Both the position numbers and the translations under genes were made by a program. This document shows positions 23,542 to 33,451 of a stretch of DNA of 64,000 nt, piece after piece. Under the pieces are notes generated by a model. It saw only the letters and a program-made list of their open reading frames with translations, was not told where the DNA came from and made no database searches. This DNA comes from Planctomycetota bacterium (lineage in GTDB: Bacteria > Planctomycetota > Phycisphaerae > Phycisphaerales > UBA1924), in the NCBI GenBank assembly GCA_013285505.1, contig CP053450.1:3642796-3706795 (forward strand), given 5' to 3'. The first letter of the stretch is position 1. Every line of letters begins with the position of its first letter.

Positions 23542-25095
23542 TCAGCACCCTTCCGTCCACGCGTTCAGGAAGCTGATCACATCCCGCGTGTCGATGACGT
23601 CGTTGTCGTCAAAGTCGGCCCGGTCGTCCTCGGCCACCCACAGGTTCAGGAAGGTGATCACGTCGCGCGTGTCCACCTCGCCGTCGCCGTTGGTGTCCGG
23701 CGGGCACGCCTCGCAGACGTCCGCCGTGCCGTTGCCGTTGAGGTCGTCGCAGGTCGTGCCGGGGCCCGCCCAGCTCGCTCCCGCCGAGTTCGCCTCGTCC
23801 TCGGTCAGGATCAGGCAGAACCCGTTCGGGAAACACGCCGCCCCGACCGGCTCCGGGCACGTGATGTCCTGACAGATCGTCCCGTCGCCCTGGAACGTCC
23901 CGCCCAACGCCGCGGCCTCGTCCGGCGTCAGACCGTCCACGCACGAGCCGTCCGGCAGGCACGCCGCGCCGATCGGGAAGCAGTTGTACGTCGAGCACTG
24001 CGTGCCCGGCCCGGCGGGGATGCCGCCGGCGTTCAGGCAGTCGCCCGGGGTCAGGTTGAGGCACCCGCCGGTGGACTCAAAGCAGCACGCCTGCGTGTCC
24101 ACCGGGCAGTTCACATCGACACAGTTGGTGTCGTCGCCCTGGTAGGCGCCGCCCGCCAGTGCGCAGTTGCCCGCGTCGCTCTCCACGCAGCTGCCGTCGG
24201 GCATGCAGCACGCACCCGTGCCCGAGCCGCAGTTCAGGCTCGTCCACGTCATCCGCATCACCCAGTCGCCGCTCGGGCGGCAGAACTGCGGCAGCTGCGC
24301 GAAGCTCGCCCAGCCGCCGTTGGCCGGGCAGCCGAACGGGCCGCAGTTGATGCCCCTGAGCCAGTTGCCGCTGGCGCTCTGCAGGCCCGAGATGTCCGTC
24401 GTCGGGAACGCGTTGCGCCGCTGCGGCGGCGCGACGAAGCAGGGGTCCTGCGTCTGCTCGTTGTGCTTGTCGATGCGGATGCCGAACGAGATGATGTTCG
24501 TCCCGCCGTTGTTCTCGAAGATGATCTGGTCCGGGTCGTTCGGATCGACCGAGAGCTGCAGGTTGATGCCGTTGGTCCCGGGGGGCAGCTCGATGTGCGG
24601 CAGGATCTGGCCGTCGGAGTTGAACTCCCAGTCCGGCGTGTTGTCCGGCGGGCCGTCCCACACCAGCACCGACCACTCCGTCGTCGTGCTCTCGGTCGCC
24701 TGGCTGGTGGCGAAGATCATCTCCATCAGGTCCATCTTCACGGGGAACTGGTCCGGCGTGAGCATGTAGCTCGCGGCCGCGACCTCGTTTTCGGCAAACC
24801 CCGCCTGAATCACAAACGACCCGCCGCCAAAGTCCGCGTCGGTGTGGCTCGAGGTGTTGGTGCACGCGCGGTACTGCCGCCCCGGCGGGATATCGATATC
24901 CGCGACCCAGTCGCCGTCGGTCTGCAGGTGCATGAAGAAAAGATCGTCGAGCCCCGCCGGCACCTCGCGCAGCCGCGAATCGGGATGGTTCAACGCCGGC
25001 GCCGAACCGACCTGGCCAAAGGCCACGCCGCCAACCCCGCCCACAACACCCACGCCGGCCAGCGCCAGCGCGACAACAAAACGACGACCTTCCAT
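23542..25095 (-). CDS. Secreted Cys-rich repeat protein with dockerin-like calcium motifs
   Basis: A 517-residue exported protein. Residues 1-28 are a signal peptide. An N-terminal beta-rich domain of about 260 residues follows. Four Cys-rich repeats of about 45 residues come next (GACCMPDGSCVESDAGNCAL, QACCFESTGGCLN, AACLPDGSCVDGLT, AACFPNGFCLILT). The end holds two EF-hand/dockerin-like loops (DTNGDGEVDTRDVITFLNLW and DFDDNDVIDTRDVISFLNAW) and a terminal GC. The repeats are common in planctomycete surface proteins. The calcium loops and terminal Gly-Cys may serve attachment, which is inference. Relics of the same C-terminus occur at 55.7 and 57.0 kb. Confidence 0.8.
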   Translation of the reverse strand: MEGRRFVVALALAGVGVVGGVGGVAFGQVGSAPALNHPDSRLREVPAGLDDLFFMHLQTDGDWVADIDIPPGRQYRACTNTSSHTDADFGGGSFVIQAGFAENEVAAASYMLTPDQFPVKMDLMEMIFATSQATESTTTEWSVLVWDGPPDNTPDWEFNSDGQILPHIELPPGTNGINLQLSVDPNDPDQIIFENNGGTNIISFGIRIDKHNEQTQDPCFVAPPQRRNAFPTTDISGLQSASGNWLRGINCGPFGCPANGGWASFAQLPQFCRPSGDWVMRMTWTSLNCGSGTGACCMPDGSCVESDAGNCALAGGAYQGDDTNCVDVNCPVDTQACCFESTGGCLNLTPGDCLNAGGIPAGPGTQCSTYNCFPIGAACLPDGSCVDGLTPDEAAALGGTFQGDGTICQDITCPEPVGAACFPNGFCLILTEDEANSAGASWAGPGTTCDDLNGNGTADVCEACPPDTNGDGEVDTRDVITFLNLWVAEDDRADFDDNDVIDTRDVISFLNAWTEGC

Positions 25096-25231
25096 GGTGA
25101 CTCCTCCCGAGAACACGGGTCTGCAACCTGGCCCCGATACGCACCCCAGGCCGCCGCAGCCTACACCGATCGCCCAGTTTTTCCAAAATCCGTCGCCCTA
25201 TCGGACCGCGCACCCCCCGCTCAGCCCCTGA

Positions 25232-26056
25232 TCACCCCCGACCGAGCGACGAGAGCAGCTCGAGCAGCGCATCATGCAACAGCCCGTTGGTCGCGACACC
25301 GTCGGGGTTATACGCACCCTCGCGCCCCCGCCAGTCCGTCGTCCGGCCCCCCGCCTCCGGATAGATCACCTGCATCGGGGCGATGTCCCACGGGTTCAGC
25401 ACCGGCTCGATCACCGCGTCGATCCGCCCCGTCGCGCACAGCACGTGCGCATAGCAATCGCTCCACCCCCGCGTCGTCCCGAACCGCTCGCACAACGCCG
25501 CGAGCGACGACTCCACCCCCGCCTGCTGGAAGTACTCAAACGACGTCGTGCACATCGCCGCGTCGCCGATCTCCTCCACCATCGAGACCCGCGCCGCGAC
25601 CGGCGCCGCGCCGGCACCAGCAACGTGCCACGCCCCCTCGCCCGCGCTGGCGTACACCGTCTCCCCCAGCGCCGGCATGTGGATCACCCCCACCGGCGTC
25701 TGCCCCTGATACTCACACGCCACCAGCGTGCCATAGAGCGGCACCCCGTGCACGAACGAGATCGTGCCGTCGATCGGGTCGAGCACCCACCGCCACCCGC
25801 TGGCCGACGCCTTCTCGCCGAACTCCTCGCCGAGGATGCCGTCCTCCGGGAACGCCTCCTCGATCCGCGCGCGCAAGAGTTGCTCCGCCCCGCGGTCGGC
25901 GGTGGTCACCTTCGTGCCGTCCCGCTTGGTGGTCACCTCAAACGCCGAGCCGCCGAAATACCCGAGCGTCAGCTCCCCGGCCTCGCGCGCAAACGCTAGC
26001 GCCGCCTCCAGGTGCTGCCGCGTCGATTCCGCCGCCGTCATGGTCTGCTGGTTCAT
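25232..26056 (-). CDS. Inositol-monophosphatase-family phosphatase, HisN-like
   Basis: The 274-residue protein has the Mg2+-dependent phosphatase signature of the FIG superfamily: GILGEEFGEK with metal-binding Glu, WVLDPIDGTISFVHGVPLYGT with the DPIDGT motif near residue 93, and LNPWDIAPMQVIYPEAGG with WD in the last metal site. This group includes inositol monophosphatase, PAP phosphatase and the long-type histidinol-phosphatase HisN. TKRDGTKVTTADRGAEQ and a Phe after DGT are closer to HisN-like members, so histidine synthesis is possible but not shown. It stands alone between unrelated genes. Confidence 0.85.
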   Translation of the reverse strand: MNQQTMTAAESTRQHLEAALAFAREAGELTLGYFGGSAFEVTTKRDGTKVTTADRGAEQLLRARIEEAFPEDGILGEEFGEKASASGWRWVLDPIDGTISFVHGVPLYGTLVACEYQGQTPVGVIHMPALGETVYASAGEGAWHVAGAGAAPVAARVSMVEEIGDAAMCTTSFEYFQQAGVESSLAALCERFGTTRGWSDCYAHVLCATGRIDAVIEPVLNPWDIAPMQVIYPEAGGRTTDWRGREGAYNPDGVATNGLLHDALLELLSSLGRG

Positions 26057-26111
26057 GCCGCCATGCTACGCCCAAAGCCCGCAACACACGCCGGCCGGGC
26101 TTCGCGCCGCA

Positions 26112-26882
26112 CTAATCCGAGTAATCCCCGTCGTCCCACAGGTCCAGATCGACGATGTCGTCGGCCGGCACCAGCCCCGCGTGCCCGTCAAAGAACAACG
26201 CCACCGCACCGTCGAGATGCCGCCGCGGATCGATGCGCCGGTTGTTGGGGTTGACCAGATGCCCGCGGATGCGCACGTCATAAAAGATCGCGATGCCGAA
26301 ATCGTCGTCGCCCTCGCGCTCGACATCCCGCCAGTTCGAGCCGTCCTCGTCCACCGCATAGTCGGTCAGATACACCTTTTCCGACGGCCGGAACAACTCG
26401 ATCAACCGGTGGCACTGCTTGTAGGCGTTCCGCCCCGTCGCCAGCACACCCGGCGCCGTAAACCGCAGCCCGTTGTTCACATAGTGAATCTGGTGCATGT
26501 CGTCATCAGCACGCGCCGGGCACTTGAAATACTCCGCCCGCTCGTACCGGTCGCGGATCGGCGTGTCCCAGCTCGCGTTCTCATCCAGCAGCGGCCGCAC
26601 CGCCCGCGGCCACGAGATCTCGCCGTCCGGCCACGCATCCGCCGGAGCCCCGTCCGCCTCGCGCGGGATAAACCCGTCCCACGCGTCGGCGTACATCATC
26701 AGCCCCGCGCCGATCTGCCGCTGGTTCGACAGACACACCGCCTGACGCCCCACCGCCCGCGCCCGGCCCAACGCCGGCAGCAGAATCCCGATCAAGAGCG
26801 CGATGATCGCGATGACCACCAGCAGTTCGATCAGCGTGAACGCCCTTGCCCCCCGGCCCGGTGCGTGCGTCGTGGAGTGCAT
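26112..26882 (-). CDS. Prepilin-like protein, H-X9-DG type
   Basis: A 256-residue protein with leader [21 protein letters not shown] (cleaved before F). The stem [24 protein letters not shown] and the C-terminal [15 protein letters not shown] stand for the H-X9-DG region. It is only distantly related to the three tandem copies. The leader is longer than usual, with an Ala rather than Gly just before the FTLIE segment. That position is normally Gly for prepilin peptidase, so cleavage may be less efficient. Confidence 0.82.
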   Translation of the reverse strand: MHSTTHAPGRGARAFTLIELLVVIAIIALLIGILLPALGRARAVGRQAVCLSNQRQIGAGLMMYADAWDGFIPREADGAPADAWPDGEISWPRAVRPLLDENASWDTPIRDRYERAEYFKCPARADDDMHQIHYVNNGLRFTAPGVLATGRNAYKQCHRLIELFRPSEKVYLTDYAVDEDGSNWRDVEREGDDDFGIAIFYDVRIRGHLVNPNNRRIDPRRHLDGAVALFFDGHAGLVPADDIVDLDLWDDGDYSD

Positions 26883-26919
26883 CCGCCGAGCATACCACGC
26901 TGTCAGGCGGGCTCAGCAA

Positions 26920-26955
26920 AAGAAAAACACCCCGCGTCCTCTCAGGACCGCGGGG
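26920..26955 (-). terminator. Terminator for lipoprotein gene
   Basis: A stem of 7+4 bp with one bulged C and loop CTC (26930-26955) is followed in the minus direction by TGTTTTTCTTTT. It lies 71 bases past the stop at 27027. Confidence 0.7.
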
Positions 26956-27026
26956 AGATCGTGCAAACGTGACTTTTGTCCGGCGGGTCGGGGCCCAAAC
27001 CGGCCCAGACAGGCTCAGTCCGGCCT

Positions 27027-27470
27027 TCAGTTACCCGAACCGGGGGGCGCCGTCGCCACCTCCGGCCCCTGGCGGATGTCCACATCAATCCGACGCGAGT
27101 GCGGCGGGGGCACATCCAGGCGGTTCCGCAGCGTGCCGAAGCGGTTGCCCGCCGCCTGCACACCCCAGCGCATCTCGCCCGACATGTACTTGTCCTGGTT
27201 CTTGCTCTTGTCGTCGAAGTTGATCGAGAGCTGCTGACCCACGGGGACGTCCAGCGACCACACCACCTCGTCCGTGCGTGTGTCCACGATGGTCACCGTC
27301 TTGGCCTCGTAGGGCCGGCTGACGTAGGTGTACTCGTCAATCGAGGCCCCCGAGCCGCCCTCGTCAAAGAACGGGCGGTAGACCGAAGTCGGGCCGCACG
27401 CGCTGAGCGCGAGCAGACCGGAGGTCACACAGAGCATGCCGAGAGTGCGGGTGAAGAAGTGGCTGGCCAT
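27027..27470 (-). CDS. Small lipoprotein of unknown function
   Basis: A 147-residue protein with a lipoprotein signal (MLCVTSGLLALSAC, lipobox L-S-A-C). The mature part is short, with one conserved-looking beta unit (KTVTIVDTRTDEVVWSLDVPVGQQLSINF), a charged middle (DDKSKNQDKYMSGEMRWGVQ) and a Pro-rich tail. I do not recognise the family. It is convergent with nothing and has its own terminator. The 291 bases upstream, up to ispF, hold a GC-rich imperfect hairpin region and no gene. Confidence 0.65.
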   Translation of the reverse strand: MASHFFTRTLGMLCVTSGLLALSACGPTSVYRPFFDEGGSGASIDEYTYVSRPYEAKTVTIVDTRTDEVVWSLDVPVGQQLSINFDDKSKNQDKYMSGEMRWGVQAAGNRFGTLRNRLDVPPPHSRRIDVDIRQGPEVATAPPGSGN

Positions 27471-27761
27471 GGCCGGGTCGCTCCTGACTGAGTCGGGTTT
27501 GATCGCCGGGACTGCATCCCGGACCGTGTCGGTCGTCTCACGCGGCCCGCCGAACCGGCCGCAGATGCTGCAAACGGGGATCCCCCCGCCGTCGTCCTAG
27601 TCTACGCCGACGCCTCGGGCCTGCGCCCGGAGCACGGCTCCGCCGGGGGTACGGGCCCGGTCCCGGCCCGGTTCACGGGCTCCGCCATCGTACATCGGTA
27701 GACTCCGGCCTCCCTCTGAAGGCCGAACCGCAGGCCCGCGTCGGAAACACCACCCCGCCCC

Positions 27762-28283
27762 ATGACCAGCCAACCCCCCAACCTCCGCATCGGCCACGGC
27801 TACGACCTCCACCGCCTCGACGCCCTCGCTCCCGCCGGCGAGGGCCGGCCCCTGGTTATCGGGGGTGTCCGCTTCGAGCACGACCGGGGGCCCGTCGGCC
27901 ACTCCGACGCCGACGCCCTCATGCACGCCATCACCGACGCCCTGCTCGGGGCCGTCGGCGAGCCGGACATCGGCCAGCTCTTCCCCGACGACGACCCCCG
28001 CCACGAGTCGCAGGACTCGGCGGTCTTCCTCACCGAGGCCGCGTGGCGCGTGCGGAAGGCCGGCTACGAGATCGCCAACCTCGACGCCACCGTCATCCTC
28101 GAACGCCCGCGCCTCAAAGACCGCAAGACCGAGATCCGCCGACGGCTCGCCGCCATCCTGAGCGTGGACGAGCAGCAGGTCAACATCAAAGGCAAGAGCC
28201 ACGAGGGCGTGGACGCCGTCGGCCGCGGCGAGGCGATCGAGGCGCACGCGGTGGTGCTGGTCGTGGGTGTCTCTGTCAGATAA
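27762..28283 (+). CDS. ispF: 2-C-methyl-D-erythritol 2,4-cyclodiphosphate synthase
   Basis: The 173-residue enzyme cyclises CDP-methylerythritol phosphate in the MEP isoprenoid pathway. The zinc ligands are in RIGHGYDLHRL (Asp15, His17) and in GPVGHSDADALMHAITDALLGA (His49). GDIGQLFPD-like EPDIGQLFPDDDP and the C-terminal INIKGKSHEGVDAVGRGEAI-like region are also present. IspF feeds the undecaprenyl carrier made by UppS in this window. No other isoprenoid gene is next to it, and IspD is not fused. Confidence 0.95.
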   Translation: MTSQPPNLRIGHGYDLHRLDALAPAGEGRPLVIGGVRFEHDRGPVGHSDADALMHAITDALLGAVGEPDIGQLFPDDDPRHESQDSAVFLTEAAWRVRKAGYEIANLDATVILERPRLKDRKTEIRRRLAAILSVDEQQVNIKGKSHEGVDAVGRGEAIEAHAVVLVVGVSVR

Positions 28284-28316
28284 GGGCGCGCCGTGTGATG
28301 CGGCCCGCGTTGGCAC

Positions 28317-29156
28317 TCAGATTCCCGAGACAGGGTTGGTGAGCCACCCATAGGGCCGACGGTTCGCGTTCGACTGCCAGACTCGCCAGTAGTTTTTGTA
28401 CCCGTTGCGAGAACCCGCAAAGACGTCGTTGGCTTCAAAGTCAGCGTTAGGAGTGCGCGTCGGCTCGTCACCATCGCTCGGCGGTACAAAGAGTTCCACG
28501 CGCCCGTCGACCATCCAGACGTGACCGCCCTTGGCATGCCTCGTCGTCACCTGATCCTCATTGCCCCAGAGCCCGTCGCGATACTGATCGTTGTACCAGA
28601 ACGTGCTCTCCTCCCAGAAAATCGGCACGCTGCCAAAGAACGTGAGTTGGTCGTAGTTCGCCTCTCTCAACTGCATGCCGGGGTTCGAGGAGGCTGCCGG
28701 GATATACGCGACCTTGGTGTCGGACCCGAGACGGTAACCGCTGGTGTACGACTGCATGCAGTAGTCGAAGTTCAACTCGGCCCCGTCGAAGACAGAGTCC
28801 TCATCGTTCTTGCCGACACCGCGCCGGCGGTTGGTCGGACACTCACCGATCGCGTCTGCCTGATTGACGTACTCGTAGAGATGACCGGGGCGATCCGTCT
28901 TGTCCCAACGCCCGTTGCGGTTGTCGTCGAAGAAGTTCCACTCCAGGTCGTACCAGATCTCTTCCTTGTTGTCGTCGGCGTAGGTCAGCGCTGCCGTCCC
29001 GATCTGACGCATGTTCGACAGACACACCACCTGCTGCCCCGCCGCTCGGGCCTTGCCCAGCGCCGGCAACAGGATGCCGATCAAGAGCGCGATGATCGCG
29101 ATGACCACCAGCAGTTCGATCAGCGTGAATCCGTGACAACGAGCCCGTCGTGGCAT
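28317..29156 (-). CDS. Prepilin-like protein
   Basis: A 279-residue protein with leader [16 protein letters not shown]. The ATG at 29156 is preferred over one at 29195 because AAGGAG lies just upstream of it. Downstream of the helix is [21 protein letters not shown], then a region with a short H-X9-DG-like [17 protein letters not shown]. It ends in [14 protein letters not shown]. It is the fifth such protein in 24 kb and, unlike the tandem set, stands as a singleton. It is convergent with ispF, with 33 bases between the stops. Confidence 0.85.
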   Translation of the reverse strand: MPRRARCHGFTLIELLVVIAIIALLIGILLPALGKARAAGQQVVCLSNMRQIGTAALTYADDNKEEIWYDLEWNFFDDNRNGRWDKTDRPGHLYEYVNQADAIGECPTNRRRGVGKNDEDSVFDGAELNFDYCMQSYTSGYRLGSDTKVAYIPAASSNPGMQLREANYDQLTFFGSVPIFWEESTFWYNDQYRDGLWGNEDQVTTRHAKGGHVWMVDGRVELFVPPSDGDEPTRTPNADFEANDVFAGSRNGYKNYWRVWQSNANRRPYGWLTNPVSGI

Positions 29157-29360
29157 CCCATGCTCCTTCGCCATCGTTGCGAGGCAGTGCTTCATCCAGA
29201 CACGCCGGACCGGCGCATCTCCCTTCGGGCGGCGAGAACCACCTCCCGTTCATTCCTCAGCATACACAAATCCTCTCGCGGCTCAACCCCGCCGCCCCAC
29301 ACCAGACGCCGCGATCGGCCCATGCATATTCGTGCACGCGCGCCCGTAGGATCCGCCCAC

Positions 29361-32057
29361 ATGACGCCCGGAGTTTCACCCAACGCCCGGCTCGCCCCGC
29401 GGAAACCCTCACGGGTCGTCGTTGGCTGGGTGATCTACGCCGTGCTTCTGGCCGCCTCGCACGGCGTGCAATGGCTCCGCGCCGAAGTACCCGGAACTTC
29501 CCGGAACGCCACGACCGTCGAGATCCCGCTCACCGACACCGACGGCGTCGTCGAAGGACGCACGCAAGAGGTGGCGTACTTCCGATGGAACGTCACCCGG
29601 GCCGAACGACAGACCCACGACCCGATCCTCCTCCTGCACGGCTCGCCCGGCAGCGGCACCAACTTCACGCGGCTCGCACCCAGGCTCGCCGACGCCGGCT
29701 ACGCGGTCTTCGCCCCCGACCTCCCCGGCTTCGGCGACTCGACCAAAGCCCTTCCCTCCTATGCAATCCGGGCACACGCCCACGCCATGCTCGAACTGCT
29801 CGACGCCCTCGGCATCGACCGCGTCCACGTCGCCGGCTGGTCGCAGGGAGGAGGCGTCGCGCTCTGGATGGCCGAACTCGCCCCCGACCGCGTCGCCTCG
29901 CTCACCCTCATCGCCTCCGTCGGCGTGCAGGAGTCCGAGGGCTCCGGCAGCTACCTCTTCGAGCACATCAAGTACGGCGTCGGCTACCTCGGCCTCGTGC
30001 TCGGGGGCGAGGCGATCCCCCACTTCGGTCTGCTGCAGGAGCACTGGTTCCGCCGGTCCTTCATCCGCAACTTCTGGGACTCCGACCAGCGCCCGCTCCG
30101 CGACATCATGTCGCGGCTCACCGCGCCGACCCTGATCCTCCACGGCCGCGACGACTTCCTCACACCCATCTGGGCCGCGACCGCAAGCCACGAGCTCATC
30201 ACCCCCAGCCGCCTCATCATCACCGGCGACTCCCACTTCCTGCCCGTCGTGCAGGCCGAGCAGACCGCCGCCGATATGGCCGCCTTCCTCAACGCCCGCA
30301 CCGCCGGGCTGCCCATGCAGCGCGACACGATCGACCGCGCCCCCGCCCGACACGCGACCCAGCCGCACGCTTTGCCGCGCAGCCCAGCGCGTCCAGCAGG
30401 CCGTCCCGTGGTGGGTGCTCCTGCTCGCCGGCGCCGCGCTCACCCTTGCGCGCGCAGAACTCGCCGCCGGCCTCCTCGGATTCGCCGTCGCCATGGTCTG
30501 GCTCGACGCGGGCATCGCCGGGCGCAGCACTCGCCGGCGGCATGTCGGCCCGCACCGCGTGGATGTGGTGGCGCGGCCGCCGCGCCACCGGGCACGCCCA
30601 GCTCCGACCCGCCGCGATGGTCTCCTGGCAACACGAGGCCTCCCTCGGACGACTCGGACTCATGCTCCGCACCCGCTTCCAGCCCTGGCGGCGCGACGAG
30701 GCCGCGCGCTACCGGCCAGCTGCGTCGCCTCGGCATCACCGGCACGCTCGGGGCCGCCTGCGGCACCGCGCTCTGGACCGCCCTCGCACTCGTCCTGGCC
30801 ATGACCGCCGCCTCCATCGCCCTGGCCACACTCGGCGACGGCTTCCTCGCCATGGCCGCCGCGCTGCTCGCGGCACCGCTCGCCGTCAGGCTCGGCATCT
30901 ACGCCGCCACCTGGTCCGGCCGCCGACGCCTGCTCGCCACCCTCGGCCGCGCCCGCCGCCGCGAGTTCTGGCCCGCAACCGTCCTCTACGCCCCGGTCGC
31001 GATCCGCCTGCTCGCCACCGCCGCACGCCACCGCGGGCTCCTCACCTTTACCTGCGTCAACCCCGTCATCGGCGCCGGCGGCGGTGTCGTCGGCGAGAGC
31101 AAGCACCGCATCCAGACCGGGCTCGAGGGTCTCGGCGAGGGCGTCATGCGCACCGCCCTGCTCGCGCCCGGCGACCCCGACACGAGGCTGGCATCGCTGG
31201 AACAGGCGATCGAATCCGGCCGGCTGCCCGACGGCTACCCGCTCGTGCTCAAGCCCGACGCGGGCCAACGCGGCTACGGCGTCAAGGTCGTGCGCAGCCC
31301 CGCCGACGCACGCGACTACCTCACCCGCATGACCCGCCCCGTGCTCGCCCAGCAGTACCACCCCGGGCCGATCGAGGTCGGCGTGCTCTGGGTGCGAGAG
31401 CCCGACCCGCCCACGGGTGACAACTCGGCCGGACGCGTGGGCCGCGTGTTCTCGGTCACCGCCAAGGAGTTCCCGCGTCTGAAAACCGACGGCCGGCACA
31501 CCATCGAACAACTCATCTACCGCCACCCCCGCTTCCGCCTGCAGGCCGACATCCTGCTCGACCGCATGGCCGGACGCCGCCTCGAGATCCCCGAGCGCGA
31601 CGACACCGTCTCGCTCGGCAACATCGGCAACCACGCCCAGGGCGCGCTCTTCCGAGACGGCATGCACCTGATGACGCCGGAGCTGGAAGCCTGGATCGAT
31701 CGCGCCGCCGCGGCCTTCCGCAGCACCGAACCGACCGAGCACGCCCGGCCCGACGGCGACAACGGCCTCGACTTCGGCCGGTTCGACATCCGCGCGCGCT
31801 CAATCGAGGACCTCGCCGCGGCCCGCGACCTCGGCATCATCGAACTCAACGGCACCACCGCCGAGTCCACCAATATCTACGACCCCGACCGCTCCGTCTG
31901 GTGGACCTGGGGCGTGCTGCTCCGCCAGTGGCAGGTGCTCTACCGGCTCGGTGCGAGGCGCCGGAGCCTGGGCGTGCCCCCGATGGGCCTGGCCGAACTC
32001 CGCCGGGCCTGGGCCGAGTTCGCCGATGACCGCCCCGACCTCGGCGCCGCCGAATAG
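29361..32057 (+). CDS. Putative alpha/beta hydrolase - DedA/VTT-like - ATP-grasp fusion, with three apparent indels
   Basis: After repair this is one 897-residue frame. Residues 15-37 are a membrane helix. Residues 90-310 are an alpha/beta hydrolase: LLHGSPGSG oxyanion loop, nucleophile elbow GWSQGG (Ser161), HGRDDFLTP acid loop and GDSHFLP catalytic His. Residues 340-520 are a multi-helix membrane part resembling DedA/VTT proteins (RTRFQPWRR, GTALWTALALVLAM). Residues 530-880 are an ATP-grasp ligase unit (REFWPATVLYAP, VNPVIGAGGGVVGESK, YPLVLKPDAGQRGYGV, IIELNGTTAEST). Frame changes near 30385, 30530 and 30695 are each one extra base at a GCGC site, and the three together restore the starting frame. 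The substrate is unknown. Confidence 0.68.
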   Translation: MTPGVSPNARLAPRKPSRVVVGWVIYAVLLAASHGVQWLRAEVPGTSRNATTVEIPLTDTDGVVEGRTQEVAYFRWNVTRAERQTHDPILLLHGSPGSGTNFTRLAPRLADAGYAVFAPDLPGFGDSTKALPSYAIRAHAHAMLELLDALGIDRVHVAGWSQGGGVALWMAELAPDRVASLTLIASVGVQESEGSGSYLFEHIKYGVGYLGLVLGGEAIPHFGLLQEHWFRRSFIRNFWDSDQRPLRDIMSRLTAPTLILHGRDDFLTPIWAATASHELITPSRLIITGDSHFLPVVQAEQTAADMAAFLNARTAGLPMQRDTIDRAPARHATQPHALPRSPARPAGRPVVGAPARRRRAHPCARRTRRRPPRIRRRHGLARRGHRRAQHSPAACRPAPRGCGGAAAAPPGTPSSDPPRWSPGNTRPPSDDSDSCSAPASSPGGATRPRATGQLRRLGITGTLGAACGTALWTALALVLAMTAASIALATLGDGFLAMAAALLAAPLAVRLGIYAATWSGRRRLLATLGRARRREFWPATVLYAPVAIRLLATAARHRGLLTFTCVNPVIGAGGGVVGESKHRIQTGLEGLGEGVMRTALLAPGDPDTRLASLEQAIESGRLPDGYPLVLKPDAGQRGYGVKVVRSPADARDYLTRMTRPVLAQQYHPGPIEVGVLWVREPDPPTGDNSAGRVGRVFSVTAKEFPRLKTDGRHTIEQLIYRHPRFRLQADILLDRMAGRRLEIPERDDTVSLGNIGNHAQGALFRDGMHLMTPELEAWIDRAAAAFRSTEPTEHARPDGDNGLDFGRFDIRARSIEDLAAARDLGIIELNGTTAESTNIYDPDRSVWWTWGVLLRQWQVLYRLGARRRSLGVPPMGLAELRRAWAEFADDRPDLGAAE

Positions 32058-32139
32058 GGCCCTCGCCCACCCCCCCCCCGAGGGGTTGCATCAGCCCCAC
32101 AAAGCAGTAACATGGCCCCAGAGTGAACAGGACGCGAAC

Positions 32140-33370
32140 ATGCTCCGCGTCCGTGGTGCCCGGGGAGGACAGGCCTTGCACGCCCTCACAGACAACACCA
32201 GGTCGTTGCTCCGCCTGACGATGACCCCCGGCCTCGGCCCCCGCCGCATCGCCAATCTCATCGAGGCCTTCGGTTCGGCCACCGCCGCGCTCGCCGCCAA
32301 CCCCGCAGAGCTGGAGCCGCGTCCCCCGGATCGGGAAGGTGACTGCCGCGAAGATCGCCCGGGGCCTCCGCGAGAGCCTCCCCTTAGCCGAGGCTGAGAT
32401 CGACCGAGCCGCCGCCCGCGGCGCCTCGATCGTCGGCCTGACCGACCCGGCCTACCCCGCGCTGCTCCGGCAGATCCCCGACCCACCCGCCGTGCTCTAT
32501 GTCCTCGGCGAGCTGAAGCCCGAGAGCGACGACCGCTACCCGGCCGCGATCGTCGGCTCCCGCTCGTGCACCAGCTACGGCATCGAGCAGGCCGAGCGGT
32601 TCGGCAGCGTGCTCGGCGGGGCGGGCCTCACGATCGTCTCCGGCGGCGCACGCGGGATCGACTCGGCCGCCCACCGCGGGGCACTCAAGGCGAGCGGGCG
32701 CACCATCGCCGTGCTCGGGTGCGGGCTCAACCACTGCTATCCGCCGGAAAACCAGCGGCTTTTCGACCAGATCGCCGGCGGCCGCGGCGCGGTCGTCAGC
32801 GAGCTGCCCATGGACACACCCCCCACCTCGGAGAATTTCCCCGGGCGCAACCGGATCATCTCCGGCCTCTCACTCGGGGTCGTCGTGATCGAAGCCGCCC
32901 GCGGCTCAGGTGCGCTCATCACCGCCCAGGGCGCCGTCGAAGACCAGGGCCGCGAGGTCTTCGCCGTGCCCGGCCGGGTGGACTCACCGGCCAGCGAGGG
33001 CACGCTCAGGCTCCTGCGCTCCGGCGGCGCAGCCATCGCCATCGGCCCCGGCGATGTGCTCAACGCCCTCGAGACCCCGGCCCGCCACCACTTCCACGAC
33101 ACCCACGAGGCCCGCTACGCAGACCCCACCGCCTCGCCGGACGCCCACCTCTGGGAGGGCGACCCGGCCGAGGCCCCCAACGGCACCGCACCCGCGGGAG
33201 CCGACCTCCAGAGCCGGGTCCTGGCCGCCCTGGACCAGCCCCGCACGCCGGACGAACTCATCGTGCACCTCGGCGTCGGGGCGGGTGAAGTCCGGACAGC
33301 GGTCACCATGCTCGAGATCCGCGGCACGGTCCGCCGGCGCGGAAACCGCCTCGAACGGGCCTCCGGATAG
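32140..33370 (+). CDS. dprA: DNA-processing protein DprA, split by one apparent indel
   Basis: DprA loads RecA on incoming single-stranded DNA during natural transformation. The protein shows an N-terminal helix-hairpin region (LLRLTMTPGLGPRRIANLIEAF, then RVPRIGKVTAAKIARGL). A Rossmann-fold DNA-binding core follows (AIVGSRSCTSYGIEQAERF, TIVSGGARGIDSAAHRGAL, VLGCGLNHCYPPENQRLF, PGRNRIISGLSLGVVVIEAA). A winged-helix C-terminus ends it (DQPRTPDELIVHLGVGAGEVRTAVTMLE). The frame shifts once near 32320 where GAGCGCG is read as GAGCCGCG; the repaired length is 409 residues. The start is uncertain within about 35 bases. Confidence 0.88.
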
Positions 33371-33451
33371 CCCAGAGTCGGTTTTTGAGCGGCATGGCCC
33401 GGCTGCCCACGCCCCATCGCCCAGTTTTCCAGAATCTGACAAGAATGGTCT

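Noticed and set aside
28521..32057. An in-frame extension upstream of the fusion gene, making an 1178-residue protein.
   Set aside because: The first 280 codons lie opposite the prepilin gene at 28317-29156 and have no protein-like composition. The ATG at 29361 begins the first helix of the hydrolase.
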